NCBI RefSeq assembly: GCF_030407815.1
Contig: NZ_JASDCS010000011.1
Coordinates: 79,239 to 143,238 of the forward strand
Origin: Psychrobacter sp. APC 3281
Lineage (GTDB): Bacteria; Pseudomonadota; Gammaproteobacteria; Pseudomonadales; Moraxellaceae
Direction of reading: 5' to 3'
Length of the DNA: 64,000 bases
Every line of letters begins with the position of its first letter. Positions within the stretch are counted from its first letter, which is position 1. The notes beneath the pieces were generated by a model. It was given only the letters and a program-made list of their open reading frames with translations. It had not been told where the DNA came from and did no database searches. Below are positions 41,280 to 51,053 of the stretch, piece by piece. The position numbers were made by a program, and so were the translations under genes.

Positions 41280-41757
41280 AGATACCCCTTCATTAATTTA
41301 TTGCCGATATAGCAACTTTTATCGTTCGTTCTTATTATGTTTACCAGACCTATAATGGTCATACGCTGTTACATTTTCAAGCGTGATGTCATACCGCTTC
41401 GTGTAGTGCTTGTAGCAAATGTTTCTATAGTTGATTTGGTATTGGTCAAAACATAAATTCAGCTCGCTAATATTTCTAAATATTCCTACTTTTTGTCCTT
41501 TGTCTAACTAGCATATTGACTCTATTCAACGTAAAGCATCGGTATGAGATGTTGATTGATCAATTTTTGCAAAATAATCTTGTAAATTTTTGGGCTTTAC
41601 ACTTGAACCGAACTCACCTTGCCCCCACTTTTTGTTACAAGCTCAAGGCTTATCTATAAAGCGTTGTTTTTGGCAGTGTTCCCTATAGATACTGGTATTG
41701 AGACCATTAATTCAAATAAACCCTTAATTTTATCAACTAACTTTTGGAGTCATATCG
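41280..41757. other. 478-bp spacer between the DUF3108 gene and groES
   Basis: The right half holds the heat-shock promoter listed separately and a leader of about 120 nt for groES. The left half must hold the DUF3108 promoter. I see no gene. Confidence 0.6.
41602..41630 (+). promoter_or_regulatory. sigma-32 (RpoH) heat-shock promoter of groESL
   Basis: CTTGAA (41602-41607) and CCCCACTT (41623-41630) are 15 nt apart, a near-match to the RpoH consensus CTTGAAA and CCCCATnT. Transcription would start about 120 nt before groES. I see no CIRCE inverted repeat, which argues against HrcA control here. Confidence 0.85.
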
Positions 41758-42048
41758 ATGAACATTCGTCCTTTACATGACCGTATTGTCGTCCGCCGCA
41801 TAGAAGAAGAAACAAAGACAGCTGGTGGTATCTTGCTTCCTGGTTCAGCACAAGAAAAACCTTCACAAGGTGAAGTGCTTGCAGTTGGTAATGGTCAAGT
41901 TCGTGACAACGGTGAAACTCGTGCGTTAGATGTAAAAGCTGGCGACAAAGTTTTGTTCGGTCAATATGCTGGTCAAACCGTAAAGGTTGACGGTGAAGAA
42001 CTATTGATTATGAAAGAGTCTGATGTATTGGGTGTGCTAGAAGGCTAG
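41758..42048 (+). CDS. groES: co-chaperonin GroES
   Basis: GroES caps the GroEL chamber. The 96 residues begin [20 protein letters not shown], include the mobile loop [15 protein letters not shown] and end VLGVLEG. GGAG lies 8 nt before the ATG. It is transcribed with groEL from a heat-shock promoter; a 7-bp hairpin lies in the gap between them. Confidence 0.97.
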   Translation: MNIRPLHDRIVVRRIEEETKTAGGILLPGSAQEKPSQGEVLAVGNGQVRDNGETRALDVKAGDKVLFGQYAGQTVKVDGEELLIMKESDVLGVLEG

Positions 42049-42054
42049 TCCTTT

Positions 42055-42074
42055 TGAGTATCATTTTATACTCA
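42055..42074 (+). other. 7-bp hairpin between groES and groEL
   Basis: TGAGTAT (42055-42061) pairs with ATACTCA (42068-42074) around CATTTT, just after the groES stop. Without a T-run it is more likely an RNA-stability or processing element than a terminator. Confidence 0.4.
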
Positions 42075-42165
42075 GCACATTTTGATAGCAGTTTCTAATA
42101 ATCGCTTTTGATAAGCAACTATCAAATCAATCAATTGTATTCTCATACTTATAATAGTGGAGTAA

Positions 42166-43821
<1,656 letters not shown>

Positions 43822-43831
43822 TATATGCCTC

Positions 43832-43917
43832 GACTAAATTTGTACGACGTTGTTAACCTCGCTCGATGTACTATCAGTACAATCTTCACTTGGTTGCCTA
43901 GTCGTACGGCTTTAGTC
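43832..43917. repeat. dispersed intergenic hairpin repeat, copy 2
   Basis: Downstream of groEL, GACTAAA (43832-43838) pairs with TTTAGTC (43911-43917) and GTACGAC (43842-43848) with GTCGTAC (43901-43907), enclosing a 6-bp hairpin TGTACT/AGTACA (43867-43881). The internal sequence is similar to that after etfA (28880-28958). Both copies lie between an operon end and its terminator. Confidence 0.7.
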
Positions 43918-43943
43918 AACTCATAAAGCGCTTATTTAACCTA

Positions 43944-43997
43944 GTACATATCAAAACCCCCGATAGGCAATTGCCTATCGGGGGTTTTGATATGTAC
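43944..43997. terminator. perfect 54-bp palindrome, probable bidirectional terminator
   Basis: Positions 43944-43970 and 43971-43997 are exact reverse complements, with centre GGCAATTGCC and a GC-rich CCCCCGATAGGC arm followed by TTTTGATA. It lies between convergent groEL and the TPR gene. The arms are far longer than any other terminator in this window, and the T-run is short, so it may have another role or origin. Confidence 0.75.
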
Positions 43998-44010
43998 ATA
44001 ACCAAAAAAA

Positions 44011-45450
44011 TCAATTTATCAATTTTTCAATTGAGTCGATAGTTGATAAAGTAACTGCTACGTTTTCTGTATCACCTATTTCTCTAGAGATAGCTAATGA
44101 TCTATTAAGATACTGTAAAGAAGCATCAAATTTTCTCTGATCACAATAGATAATTGAAATATTGTATAGAACGGTACTTAAAAGAACTTTGTTTCCTACT
44201 TCTTCACATATTTTTAAAGATTTTTTTAAGTATTGGAGTGCCAAGTCTTTGTAACCTTTATCACCATAAATAGTAGCAATACCGTTGTAAGAATGACTTA
44301 TACCTACTCTATTTCCTATGTCTTGGCTAAGTTTTAAAGCTCTGTTCATATAATCTAAGGCTTTGTCGTACTCTCCGATTTTATAATATATACCTCCTGT
44401 ATTGATATAACGTGTACTCAGAGCTATATCATCATTAGCTTTAGCATCAATTTTTAAAGAATTTTCTAGTTCCTTTAGGGCATTTTTGTAATCACCACGT
44501 GCTATATAAACCAATGATATATTATTGGATATTGCTCCATTATCACTTACACCGTTCAACTCTTCTCCCAAGCTTTGAGCTTTCATAAGGCAATCTAAAG
44601 CTTTATTATAATTGCCTTGAGCCTGATAAATTTGAGAAATATTACTTAGGATAGTCTGTTCAGCTACCTTGTTATCTATTTGTATAACAATTTTCATAGC
44701 ATCTTTCCAGTGCATCAACGCTTCATCTAAGTTCCCTATAGAAAAAAATAAGTCTGCCATTAACGTTCTTACATAGGCTTGATCATTTAATGTAGTTGCT
44801 TCATCTAATAATGCTCTAAGTGATTTTAGTTGGGCTTCTTTTTCTACAGAAGTTTGATAATGTTGAGAGAGGATTTGAGAGTCTGGATGCTTCAATGAAC
44901 TGTATTGATCAAAAGCAGCAAGTTTTTTTTGATCTAAATTACTATCAAAATGATAAATATCACTGTACCAATCATAAAAATCACTCGCTTGATTTGCGAG
45001 TAGCGCTAATGCATAACTTGGTAACCAAAATATAATAGGGACCTTAAGCGCTTGAAAATAGCTCCTACGCCAGTTTAACTCGCTTACAGTTTTGATAATT
45101 TGTTCATCAGAGCCTGTAGGTAGTAGTTGTTCAAGACCAATTATATTGATGGCATCTAATGATTGTTTAGACTCTGCATTTTGATACTTATTTTTCTGTT
45201 TATTTACCCATTCATCTATATGTAGACCTTCGTTTTTCGGATAATTAGCAATATCAAGGGTCAGTAAGTTTAGATTATTTGTATTGTCAAGCTCACCAAT
45301 CAACTGCCTGCGCAAATTGGGTAAATTACACTCGACAAAATACAAAGCATATTCGTTTTCAGAACGCTTAATATTGCGTTTAATACGTTGAAGAACTTCT
45401 ATTTGTTCTTCGGTAATGGGAGTATTTATTGAAAATTCTAAAATATCCAT
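44011..45450 (-). CDS. TPR-repeat protein with degenerate NTPase-like N-domain
   Basis: The 479 residues have an N-terminal domain of about 215 residues and then roughly six TPR repeats of about 40 residues to the end (for example NISQIYQAQGNYNKALDCLM, NTGGIYYKIGEYDKALDYMN). The N-domain has strand and helix patterns like a P-loop fold (YALYFVECNLPNLRRQLIG, INIIGLEQLLP) but no Walker A; VPIIFWLPSYALALLANQAS recalls N-domains of TPR proteins in STAND-like systems. It follows the ATPase by 15 bp. I infer a sensor or adaptor partner of that ATPase. AT-rich. Confidence 0.75.
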   Translation of the reverse strand: MDILEFSINTPITEEQIEVLQRIKRNIKRSENEYALYFVECNLPNLRRQLIGELDNTNNLNLLTLDIANYPKNEGLHIDEWVNKQKNKYQNAESKQSLDAINIIGLEQLLPTGSDEQIIKTVSELNWRRSYFQALKVPIIFWLPSYALALLANQASDFYDWYSDIYHFDSNLDQKKLAAFDQYSSLKHPDSQILSQHYQTSVEKEAQLKSLRALLDEATTLNDQAYVRTLMADLFFSIGNLDEALMHWKDAMKIVIQIDNKVAEQTILSNISQIYQAQGNYNKALDCLMKAQSLGEELNGVSDNGAISNNISLVYIARGDYKNALKELENSLKIDAKANDDIALSTRYINTGGIYYKIGEYDKALDYMNRALKLSQDIGNRVGISHSYNGIATIYGDKGYKDLALQYLKKSLKICEEVGNKVLLSTVLYNISIIYCDQRKFDASLQYLNRSLAISREIGDTENVAVTLSTIDSIEKLIN

Positions 45451-45465
45451 AAGTAAGATTCGCTA

Positions 45466-46815
45466 CTAAGTCGTGCCAGAACTATTAGAGTTCTGAGCAT
45501 TAGCCGCTGTTAGATTATTTATTTCATCCATAACCCATCCTATTTCTAAACAAGCGGGATGTAGTTTGGCAGAACGTTTGCCGTTCTCGTATTCAAGTAT
45601 AACTCGATTAAGCAGTAATTGATTTGTTCTCTCATCGTCTGGATTAACTAACTCGGTTCTATAGACTCTTTCTAAAATGGGAATATCGCTTGGTTTCAAC
45701 AATCTATCGTATTCTCTAGTCAATCTAGAGACTGCATATTTTACTTCTTTAGCAGATACTTTAGTTTCGTCAGTATCACAAGACAATCTAATAAGGCGCA
45801 TCAAATCACGTACTACACCACCAGAGCTTTTAATTAGTATATCAACAAGCGTAGGGTAAGAAAATACGGCTTCTATATCAACACGTTTTTGTACCAAATT
45901 TTTGAGAGTAGATTTACCAGCATTATTTAGCCTTACCATAGGTAAAATGTAAACATTTTCATAGTCGTTTTGCAGATTACTAATAAAGAACAAGCTTATA
46001 GGAGTGGTGTATACCACATGAGATTGTAGTGATAACAATTGCTCAGCATGTTGAACAAAAAGCTGAGTATGACTATCTGACTGATTATGCATTAACGAAA
46101 AGGTTCGATAGTGCATTTTTTCGAGACCGTCGACAATAATAACTATGTCTTTATAGTCCTTCTTCTGAATTTCATTGCGTACGGTAATCAAAAATTGATT
46201 TATTTTACTAATAAAGTCTGATGCCCTTTTTTCAATTTTTTCACGTATGGTACTACGCTGGCTTTGACTATGTTTAATATCTCCGGTTAAACTACCGAAT
46301 AGCTTTAATATAGAGGGTATACCTATATTCGCCTCTAAACCAGCACTAGCCTTACCATCTACTTTCTTTTCAATATTTGATTCTGTATATATCTCCTGAG
46401 TGATCCAGTTATGAATATCTGTTATCGTATCATTGTCAATGTCGATATTACTTTCTTGTAGAACTTTACTAGTTCCATCGACCATTGCCAGAAAGATATC
46501 GATATAGCTAATATCTGCCAAATCCAAAGCATCACCTACATCGAAATAAATACAGAAATAATGGTCTTGCTCTAATCTTTGCTTAAGCCTAAATAGCTCA
46601 GTTGTTTTACCTGAACCTCGGTGACCACTGATCAGATAAGTACAAGTATTATCGTCTGAGCGCTCAATACTACGACGAATTGTACTAATTATCTTTATAT
46701 TCTCTCCTCTTACCTCTGATAAATCTATGTAGCGATTATCATCAGCAGGAAGAGCATAATCAGGATTACATTGCTTATATGCATCAACGACATTAGTTGC
46801 TGGCAAGATTGTCAT
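45466..46815 (-). CDS. P-loop ATPase (AAA/STAND-like), partner of a TPR protein
   Basis: The 449 residues contain Walker A GHRGSGKTT (64-72), Walker B DIVIIVDGLEK (223-233), a sensor-like YTTPIS (269-274) and GGVVRDLMRLIRL (332-344), the glycine-Arg pattern typical of Cdc6/STAND NTPases. The C-terminal 80 residues look like a winged-helix domain, then a polar tail. I see no effector domain. The gene is AT-rich and lies outside a remnant of yaaA, which suggests acquisition. Function is unknown; a role in phage defence or signalling is inference only. Confidence 0.75.
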   Translation of the reverse strand: MTILPATNVVDAYKQCNPDYALPADDNRYIDLSEVRGENIKIISTIRRSIERSDDNTCTYLISGHRGSGKTTELFRLKQRLEQDHYFCIYFDVGDALDLADISYIDIFLAMVDGTSKVLQESNIDIDNDTITDIHNWITQEIYTESNIEKKVDGKASAGLEANIGIPSILKLFGSLTGDIKHSQSQRSTIREKIEKRASDFISKINQFLITVRNEIQKKDYKDIVIIVDGLEKMHYRTFSLMHNQSDSHTQLFVQHAEQLLSLQSHVVYTTPISLFFISNLQNDYENVYILPMVRLNNAGKSTLKNLVQKRVDIEAVFSYPTLVDILIKSSGGVVRDLMRLIRLSCDTDETKVSAKEVKYAVSRLTREYDRLLKPSDIPILERVYRTELVNPDDERTNQLLLNRVILEYENGKRSAKLHPACLEIGWVMDEINNLTAANAQNSNSSGTT

Positions 46816-46909
46816 AAAGTACCTGTATAGTTATTGGTTTATTCTAACTGCTAGTTCTTTCAGTATACCCCTTTTAGAGATTTGCTTCGAATAATCCAAA
46901 TGATATTAC

Positions 46910-46990
46910 TGAGCTACCACATCTCGTCTAAACGTCCACGTCTTATTAACAGACGCTTCTTTGTAATAGCAATATTCTGTCAAATTCAAA
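46910..46990 (-). pseudogene. decayed remnant of the yaaA 3' end
   Basis: A 24-bp exact match to the resident yaaA (46925-46948 with 52781-52804) is flanked by about 35 bp of weaker similarity on one side (LAGYYY-D region) and a gapped match to the yaaA stop region on the other. It lies just upstream of the ATPase gene and downstream of the lrp gene. The 46882-47082 open frame across it is not a gene. Confidence 0.8.
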
Positions 46991-47064
46991 TGAACTCACT
47001 ATGGGGCTTGCTACTCACGAATTATCGAGCGAGACATTTTTCTCCTAATCTGTATAAAAGAGTC

Positions 47065-47520
47065 TCAAACAAAAATGGGTAAAGTTGTCTTATTGATTAC
47101 CTTTCTCACCGATAAATGAGTATGTATGTCTTTTACGCTAGCAAGCTTGTGTAGTTTACGTGTGAACCGCTCATAACCATCGAGATTAGGGCTGACTACT
47201 TCTAACAAATAATCGTAAGAACCCGATACCACATGTCCATTAATCACCTCGTCCATATTGGACAGAGCGCGTTCGAAGGCTGCGATAGATTCTTCTTGGT
47301 GGCTGTTGAGACTGACCTCCACAAAGAAACTCATCGCAATACCCGCTTTGGCTTTGTTTACGTTCGCTTGATAGTTTTCTATATAACCTTCATCTTCCAA
47401 ACGTTTGAGGCGCCTTGCGCAAGGAGATGGCGACAGCCCTATACGTTCGGACAGTTCGGCTGTAGATAAGCGTGCTTCTTTCTGGAGCACTTCCAAGATA
47501 TGGCGGTCGATTTTGTCCAT
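47065..47520 (-). CDS. Lrp/AsnC-family transcriptional regulator
   Basis: The 151 residues have an N-terminal winged helix-turn-helix (MDKIDRHILEVLQKEARLST, AELSERIGLSPSPCARRLKR) and a C-terminal RAM/AsnC ligand-binding domain (VSGSYDYLLEVVSPNLDGYE). Such proteins bind amino acids and often control adjacent transport genes. It is divergent from an EamA exporter with a 147-bp shared promoter region, so it probably controls that exporter and perhaps itself. Confidence 0.9.
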   Translation of the reverse strand: MDKIDRHILEVLQKEARLSTAELSERIGLSPSPCARRLKRLEDEGYIENYQANVNKAKAGIAMSFFVEVSLNSHQEESIAAFERALSNMDEVINGHVVSGSYDYLLEVVSPNLDGYERFTRKLHKLASVKDIHTHLSVRKVINKTTLPIFV

Positions 47521-47667
47521 AATTTACCTTTTGGCTTTTTAAGCCAGTAATTTTGATTTAATTGGCATTATCCACCAAATATTTGCAAAATTTCAATGAA
47601 TAAATAGAGATAAAAGCGCGTATTTTAATCGATAATTGGTCTTTGTATACCAGCATAAGACACGACT

Positions 47668-48585
47668 ATGAATACGATATTCCACCCCTCATCGCGCAAA
47701 AATCCTTTGTTTATGATGTCGCCACTAACCAAAGGCTATGTGGCGATGAGCGTTGTATTATTGATTTGGTCAGGATTTGCGTTGACTGTACGAGCGGTTG
47801 GAGCATCGTCGCTAACTATTGCCGATGTCATGCTCATTCGCTTTAGCGTGCCGCTGGTTTTGTTGACTCCTTGGGTACTCTCTAGTTTGAATGAAGTCAA
47901 AAATATCAGACTGCCAGATATCATGTTTGTTTTACTTGGTGGCGTGCCTTTTCTTTTATTAGCCGCTTTTGGTGCAAGTACGGTACCAGCAGCTTATGTT
48001 GGTACTATTTTGACAGGTACGCCAGTCTTCTTTGCCGCAATATTGTCTTTTATTTTTTATCGTCAGCGAATATCATTGAAGAAATTTGCCGCATTGATCC
48101 TTATTCTCTTTGGTATCGCTACTATGATTGGCGGGCGTGCACAGTCAATACCTAATAGTCTTCTGTATGGTGTGGGGTTACTGTTGATGGCAAGCTTGAT
48201 TTGGGCGGGTTATACCTTAGGGTTAAAAAGCACCAAGTTGAGTCCAATAGCTGTCGCTATCGTGCTCTCTTATACCTCGTTTTTTCTGACATTGATAATG
48301 GTTCTGTCTGGTATTGTGGAGACCAATATAGGTTCTGTATCTTTTGATGAAGCGCTTCCGTTTATCCTAGTACAAGGACTTGGTGTAGGGGTGGTATCCA
48401 CCATTGCGTTTTCTTATGTAGTCAAACAGCTGGGCTCCATTCGTACCTTATTACTTGGTTCCTTGTCCCCAGGATTGACCGCTATACTGGCTACGCTGAT
48501 ACTCAATGAGTCTCTATCAGTTATTATGATATGCGGCATCGTACTCAGTACCATTGGGGTCATCTTGTCCAATCGAGCGAAATAA
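47668..48585 (+). CDS. EamA/DMT-family exporter
   Basis: The 305 residues have ten membrane segments in two EamA halves (about 15-145 and 160-300), with GASTVPAAYVGTILTGTPVF in the first. The family includes amino acid and metabolite exporters such as RhtA and YdcZ-type proteins. The neighbouring Lrp regulator and aminotransferase suggest an amino acid substrate. ATG 47713 or 47716 are alternative starts. It begins a three-gene run with the aminotransferase 18 bp downstream. Confidence 0.88.
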   Translation: MNTIFHPSSRKNPLFMMSPLTKGYVAMSVVLLIWSGFALTVRAVGASSLTIADVMLIRFSVPLVLLTPWVLSSLNEVKNIRLPDIMFVLLGGVPFLLLAAFGASTVPAAYVGTILTGTPVFFAAILSFIFYRQRISLKKFAALILILFGIATMIGGRAQSIPNSLLYGVGLLLMASLIWAGYTLGLKSTKLSPIAVAIVLSYTSFFLTLIMVLSGIVETNIGSVSFDEALPFILVQGLGVGVVSTIAFSYVVKQLGSIRTLLLGSLSPGLTAILATLILNESLSVIMICGIVLSTIGVILSNRAK

Positions 48586-48603
48586 ACTAATTAAGGAAGT
48601 ATC

Positions 48604-49782
48604 ATGATGTTAAACAATATGCCTATCATCAATGGTGATCCACTATGGGCATTGTTAGGTAGGTTCCGCGCTGACCAACGCAAACATAAAATAGATTTAT
48701 TGGTTGGTGTCTATCGAGACGAGCATGGCAATACGCCTGTAATGAAAACCGTGCAAAACGCAGAGATACATCTTGCTCATGAAGCTCATTCAAAGGCTTA
48801 TGGCATGTTATCGGGTAACGCTAATTTTAATCAACAAATGGCAAAATTGGTACTGGGTGACAGTCCAAGTCTAAAAGACCAGTGCACGATTCAGACGGTT
48901 GGGGCATCAGGGGCGCTACGACTCATTGCTGACTTTATTGCCACGCTCTCTCCAGATTCAACCGTTTGGATCAGTGACCCTGGCTATATCAATCATCGTC
49001 CGCTGATGGAAGGTGCTGGATTAAGAGTTGATACGTATCCATGGCAAAATAAAAATGGCCAGTTGGATATTGACGCGTGTTTTGCCGCGCTAGAAAAAGC
49101 AAAAGAAGGAGACGTGTTGTTATTACATGCGTGCTGCCACAATCCTACCGGTATAGATCCTTCTTTAGAGCAGTGGCAACTGTTTTCTGATAAATGTAAA
49201 CAGAAAAATATTGTCCCGTTTATTGATATGGCATATCAAGGTTTTGGAGATGATCCTGATACCGATGCTGCAGGGCTTCGTCTAATCATTGAAGATTCTG
49301 ATTTTGCATTTATCGCCGCCAGCTGTTCAAAGAACATGGGACTATACAATGAGCGTACGGGTATTGCCACGGTAATGACGACGAACCATGAGCGCCATGC
49401 AGATATACAGACACTTTTAGAAACCATCACACGCGCCAATTACTCCATGCCGCCCAATCACGGTGCCGCAGTGGCTTCTTATTTGCTAGACAAACCAGAC
49501 GCTTGGCTAGACGAACTGGTAAGCTACCGTAGTAGGGTAGATACTATTCGTCAAGCATTAGGCGCAGCATTAAAAGATAGGGGTGCACCTGCAGAGTTTT
49601 TGGACATTTCGCACCAAAAAGGCATGTTTTCTCTGCTACCGCTAACAGAAAATCAAATGCTCATATTGCAAGATGAGTTCGCGATTTACGGTATGCCAAA
49701 TGGTAGAATCAATATTGCAGGTTTGAAAATGACGGAAATCCCTCAACTGGCTGACGCTATCATATCTATTATTTCACGTTAG
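48604..49782 (+). CDS. aspartate/aromatic-type aminotransferase (class I)
   Basis: The 392 residues are a fold-type I PLP enzyme of the AspC/TyrB group: PLWALLGRFRADQR at the start, HNPTG at 179-183, DMAYQGFG at 208-215, the PLP lysine K243 in SCSKNMG and an arginine at 251. E. coli AspC has the same arrangement but different surface residues. It transfers amino groups between glutamate and oxaloacetate or aromatic oxo acids. In this cassette it may supply or remove the exported amino acid. Confidence 0.9.
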   Translation: MMLNNMPIINGDPLWALLGRFRADQRKHKIDLLVGVYRDEHGNTPVMKTVQNAEIHLAHEAHSKAYGMLSGNANFNQQMAKLVLGDSPSLKDQCTIQTVGASGALRLIADFIATLSPDSTVWISDPGYINHRPLMEGAGLRVDTYPWQNKNGQLDIDACFAALEKAKEGDVLLLHACCHNPTGIDPSLEQWQLFSDKCKQKNIVPFIDMAYQGFGDDPDTDAAGLRLIIEDSDFAFIAASCSKNMGLYNERTGIATVMTTNHERHADIQTLLETITRANYSMPPNHGAAVASYLLDKPDAWLDELVSYRSRVDTIRQALGAALKDRGAPAEFLDISHQKGMFSLLPLTENQMLILQDEFAIYGMPNGRINIAGLKMTEIPQLADAIISIISR

Positions 49783-49807
49783 AGAATAATTTTTATCGTT
49801 CAGTGCA

Positions 49808-50476
49808 ATGGTTTCATTCATTAATCGCAACAGTAAGAAGGACACGACTATTTATACTTTATATTGGGATAAGGGTGGTGCCAATATGGCTATCCATGCT
49901 GTCTTTGAAGAATTAGGCGTTTCTTATGAAATGATAGAAATAGACCTATCTAAAAACATGCAAAAATCAGCTGAGTATCTAGCCATCAATCCAAATGGTA
50001 AAGTACCTACGTTAGTGCATAAAGGACAGGTCATTTATGAGTCTGCGGCAATTTTAATGTATGTGTTAGATCAGCACCCAGAGTCTGGGCTAGCACCTGA
50101 CACAGGATGCCCTAAGCGCGGGGTTTATTACCAGTATTTGTTTTGGATGTCTTCTACACTGCAAGAAGCCGCTAATCGCTGGGCACATCCCGAGCAGCAC
50201 ATCAACGGCGAGCACAATTTGCAACAAGTGAAAGATAAAGCGAATGATGTACTAACCCACTGCTGGGATATTATTGAAAAGGGATTAGCCAATAATGGTC
50301 CATGGTTGTTAGGCGATAAATTAAGTGGTGCTGATTTCCATTTATTTATGATTGCTCACTGGAGTCAGCGATATGCGAGTCGAGCACAGGATTGGACACA
50401 CCTAAATGAACACTATCAAGCAATGCTAAACCGCACCTCGGTACAGAAAATGATGGAACAAGAAGGATTGTTATAA
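49808..50476 (+). CDS. glutathione S-transferase family protein
   Basis: The 222 residues have an N-terminal thioredoxin-like domain with AINPNGKVPTLVH and the glutathione-binding ESAAILMYVLD at about 77-87, then an all-helical C-domain with GPWLLGDKLSGADFHLFMI. The start at 49808 is preceded by no strong Shine-Dalgarno. It is 25 bp after the aminotransferase, so it probably shares its transcript. Substrate unknown. Confidence 0.85.
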   Translation: MVSFINRNSKKDTTIYTLYWDKGGANMAIHAVFEELGVSYEMIEIDLSKNMQKSAEYLAINPNGKVPTLVHKGQVIYESAAILMYVLDQHPESGLAPDTGCPKRGVYYQYLFWMSSTLQEAANRWAHPEQHINGEHNLQQVKDKANDVLTHCWDIIEKGLANNGPWLLGDKLSGADFHLFMIAHWSQRYASRAQDWTHLNEHYQAMLNRTSVQKMMEQEGLL

Positions 50477-50538
50477 TCCGTTCATAGGTTCAACTCGAAG
50501 ATATCTGGTGAATGAGCTAGAAGCACTGAATTCAATGC

Positions 50539-50568
50539 TTCTAGTGACTTCTAGTGACTTCTAGTGAC
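50539..50568. repeat. three tandem copies of TTCTAGTGAC
   Basis: Three exact head-to-tail copies of a 10-bp unit begin inside the right arm of a 9-bp inverted repeat (CTAGAAGCA at 50517-50525, TGCTTCTAG at 50536-50544). They lie about 20 bp before the yaaA fragment, near an insertion boundary. Confidence 0.85.
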
Positions 50569-50585
50569 TGTAGTAAATGTAGTTT

Positions 50586-50795
50586 TGACTCGTATTATCT
50601 CAAGCTACTGATCCGCCGCATCCCTTCTAAACGTCCACGTCTTATCATCAGACGCCTCGATGCAGTAATAATATCCCGCCAAATTAAACTGCTTTAGCTG
50701 CTCAGTATTGGTCAGCTTATTATCAGCAGCATATTTGACCATTAGTCCACGGGCTTTTTTGGCATAAAAGGTAATCACTTTATATTGACCATTTT
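50586..50795 (-). pseudogene. truncated second copy of the yaaA 3' end
   Basis: This 210-bp segment aligns without gaps to 52743-52952, the 3' end of the resident yaaA plus about 19 bp beyond its stop. By hand I count 25 mismatches (about 88% identity). The reading frame is intact, including KKARGLMVKYAADNKLTN and a stop, and most changes are silent or conservative. The 5' three quarters of the gene is missing. It marks the boundary between two cargo blocks. Confidence 0.93.
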
Positions 50796-50862
50796 CTTAC
50801 CTTTCTCGATAAATCGTGTTTCGCTAAAAGTATGATTTTGTCATAAGACCTATTTGACTACT

Positions 50863-50898
50863 AAGAGCTCTTTATCGAAAGATAGCAGGGCTTTTTTT
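50863..50898 (+). terminator. intrinsic terminator with GAAA tetraloop
   Basis: AGCTCT (50866-50871) pairs with AGGGCT (50887-50892), and TATC/GATA closes a GAAA loop, followed by seven Ts. It could end read-through from the GST gene. The orientation suits plus-strand transcription. Confidence 0.65.
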
Positions 50899-51053
50899 GC
50901 GTCTAGTTTTAATAGTGAGTTTCTTTTAACATGTATTACTATATATGCTATTATTTGAATATATAATGGAATGATAATTTACTTAAAAGGAGTTTGGACA
51001 CGTGTTGCGGGTCAGAATTCGCAAAATATCGTGTGCCATCTAATGTGATCACG

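Larger units (their letters stand above)
50477..51053. other. 577-bp gap holding repeats, a yaaA fragment and a terminator
   Basis: It contains a 9-bp hairpin (50517-50544), three tandem 10-bp repeats (50539-50568), the large yaaA 3' fragment (50586-50795), a terminator (50863-50898), and an AT-rich promoter region with TATAAT at 50962-50967 upstream of the next gene. No intact gene is present. Confidence 0.75.

Noticed and set aside
46882..47082. A 66-codon open frame on the plus strand
   Set aside because: It runs antisense across the decayed yaaA remnant, has no Shine-Dalgarno and no recognisable protein character.
50539..50568. Possible CRISPR array
   Set aside because: The three units are only 10 bp and directly adjacent, with no spacers and no cas genes.
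50794..50819. Short similarity between the sequence beside the yaaA fragment and the 3' end of the lrp gene (47096-47121)
   Set aside because: Only two short matching words separated by a 3-nt gap, and the similarity does not continue; it could be chance.
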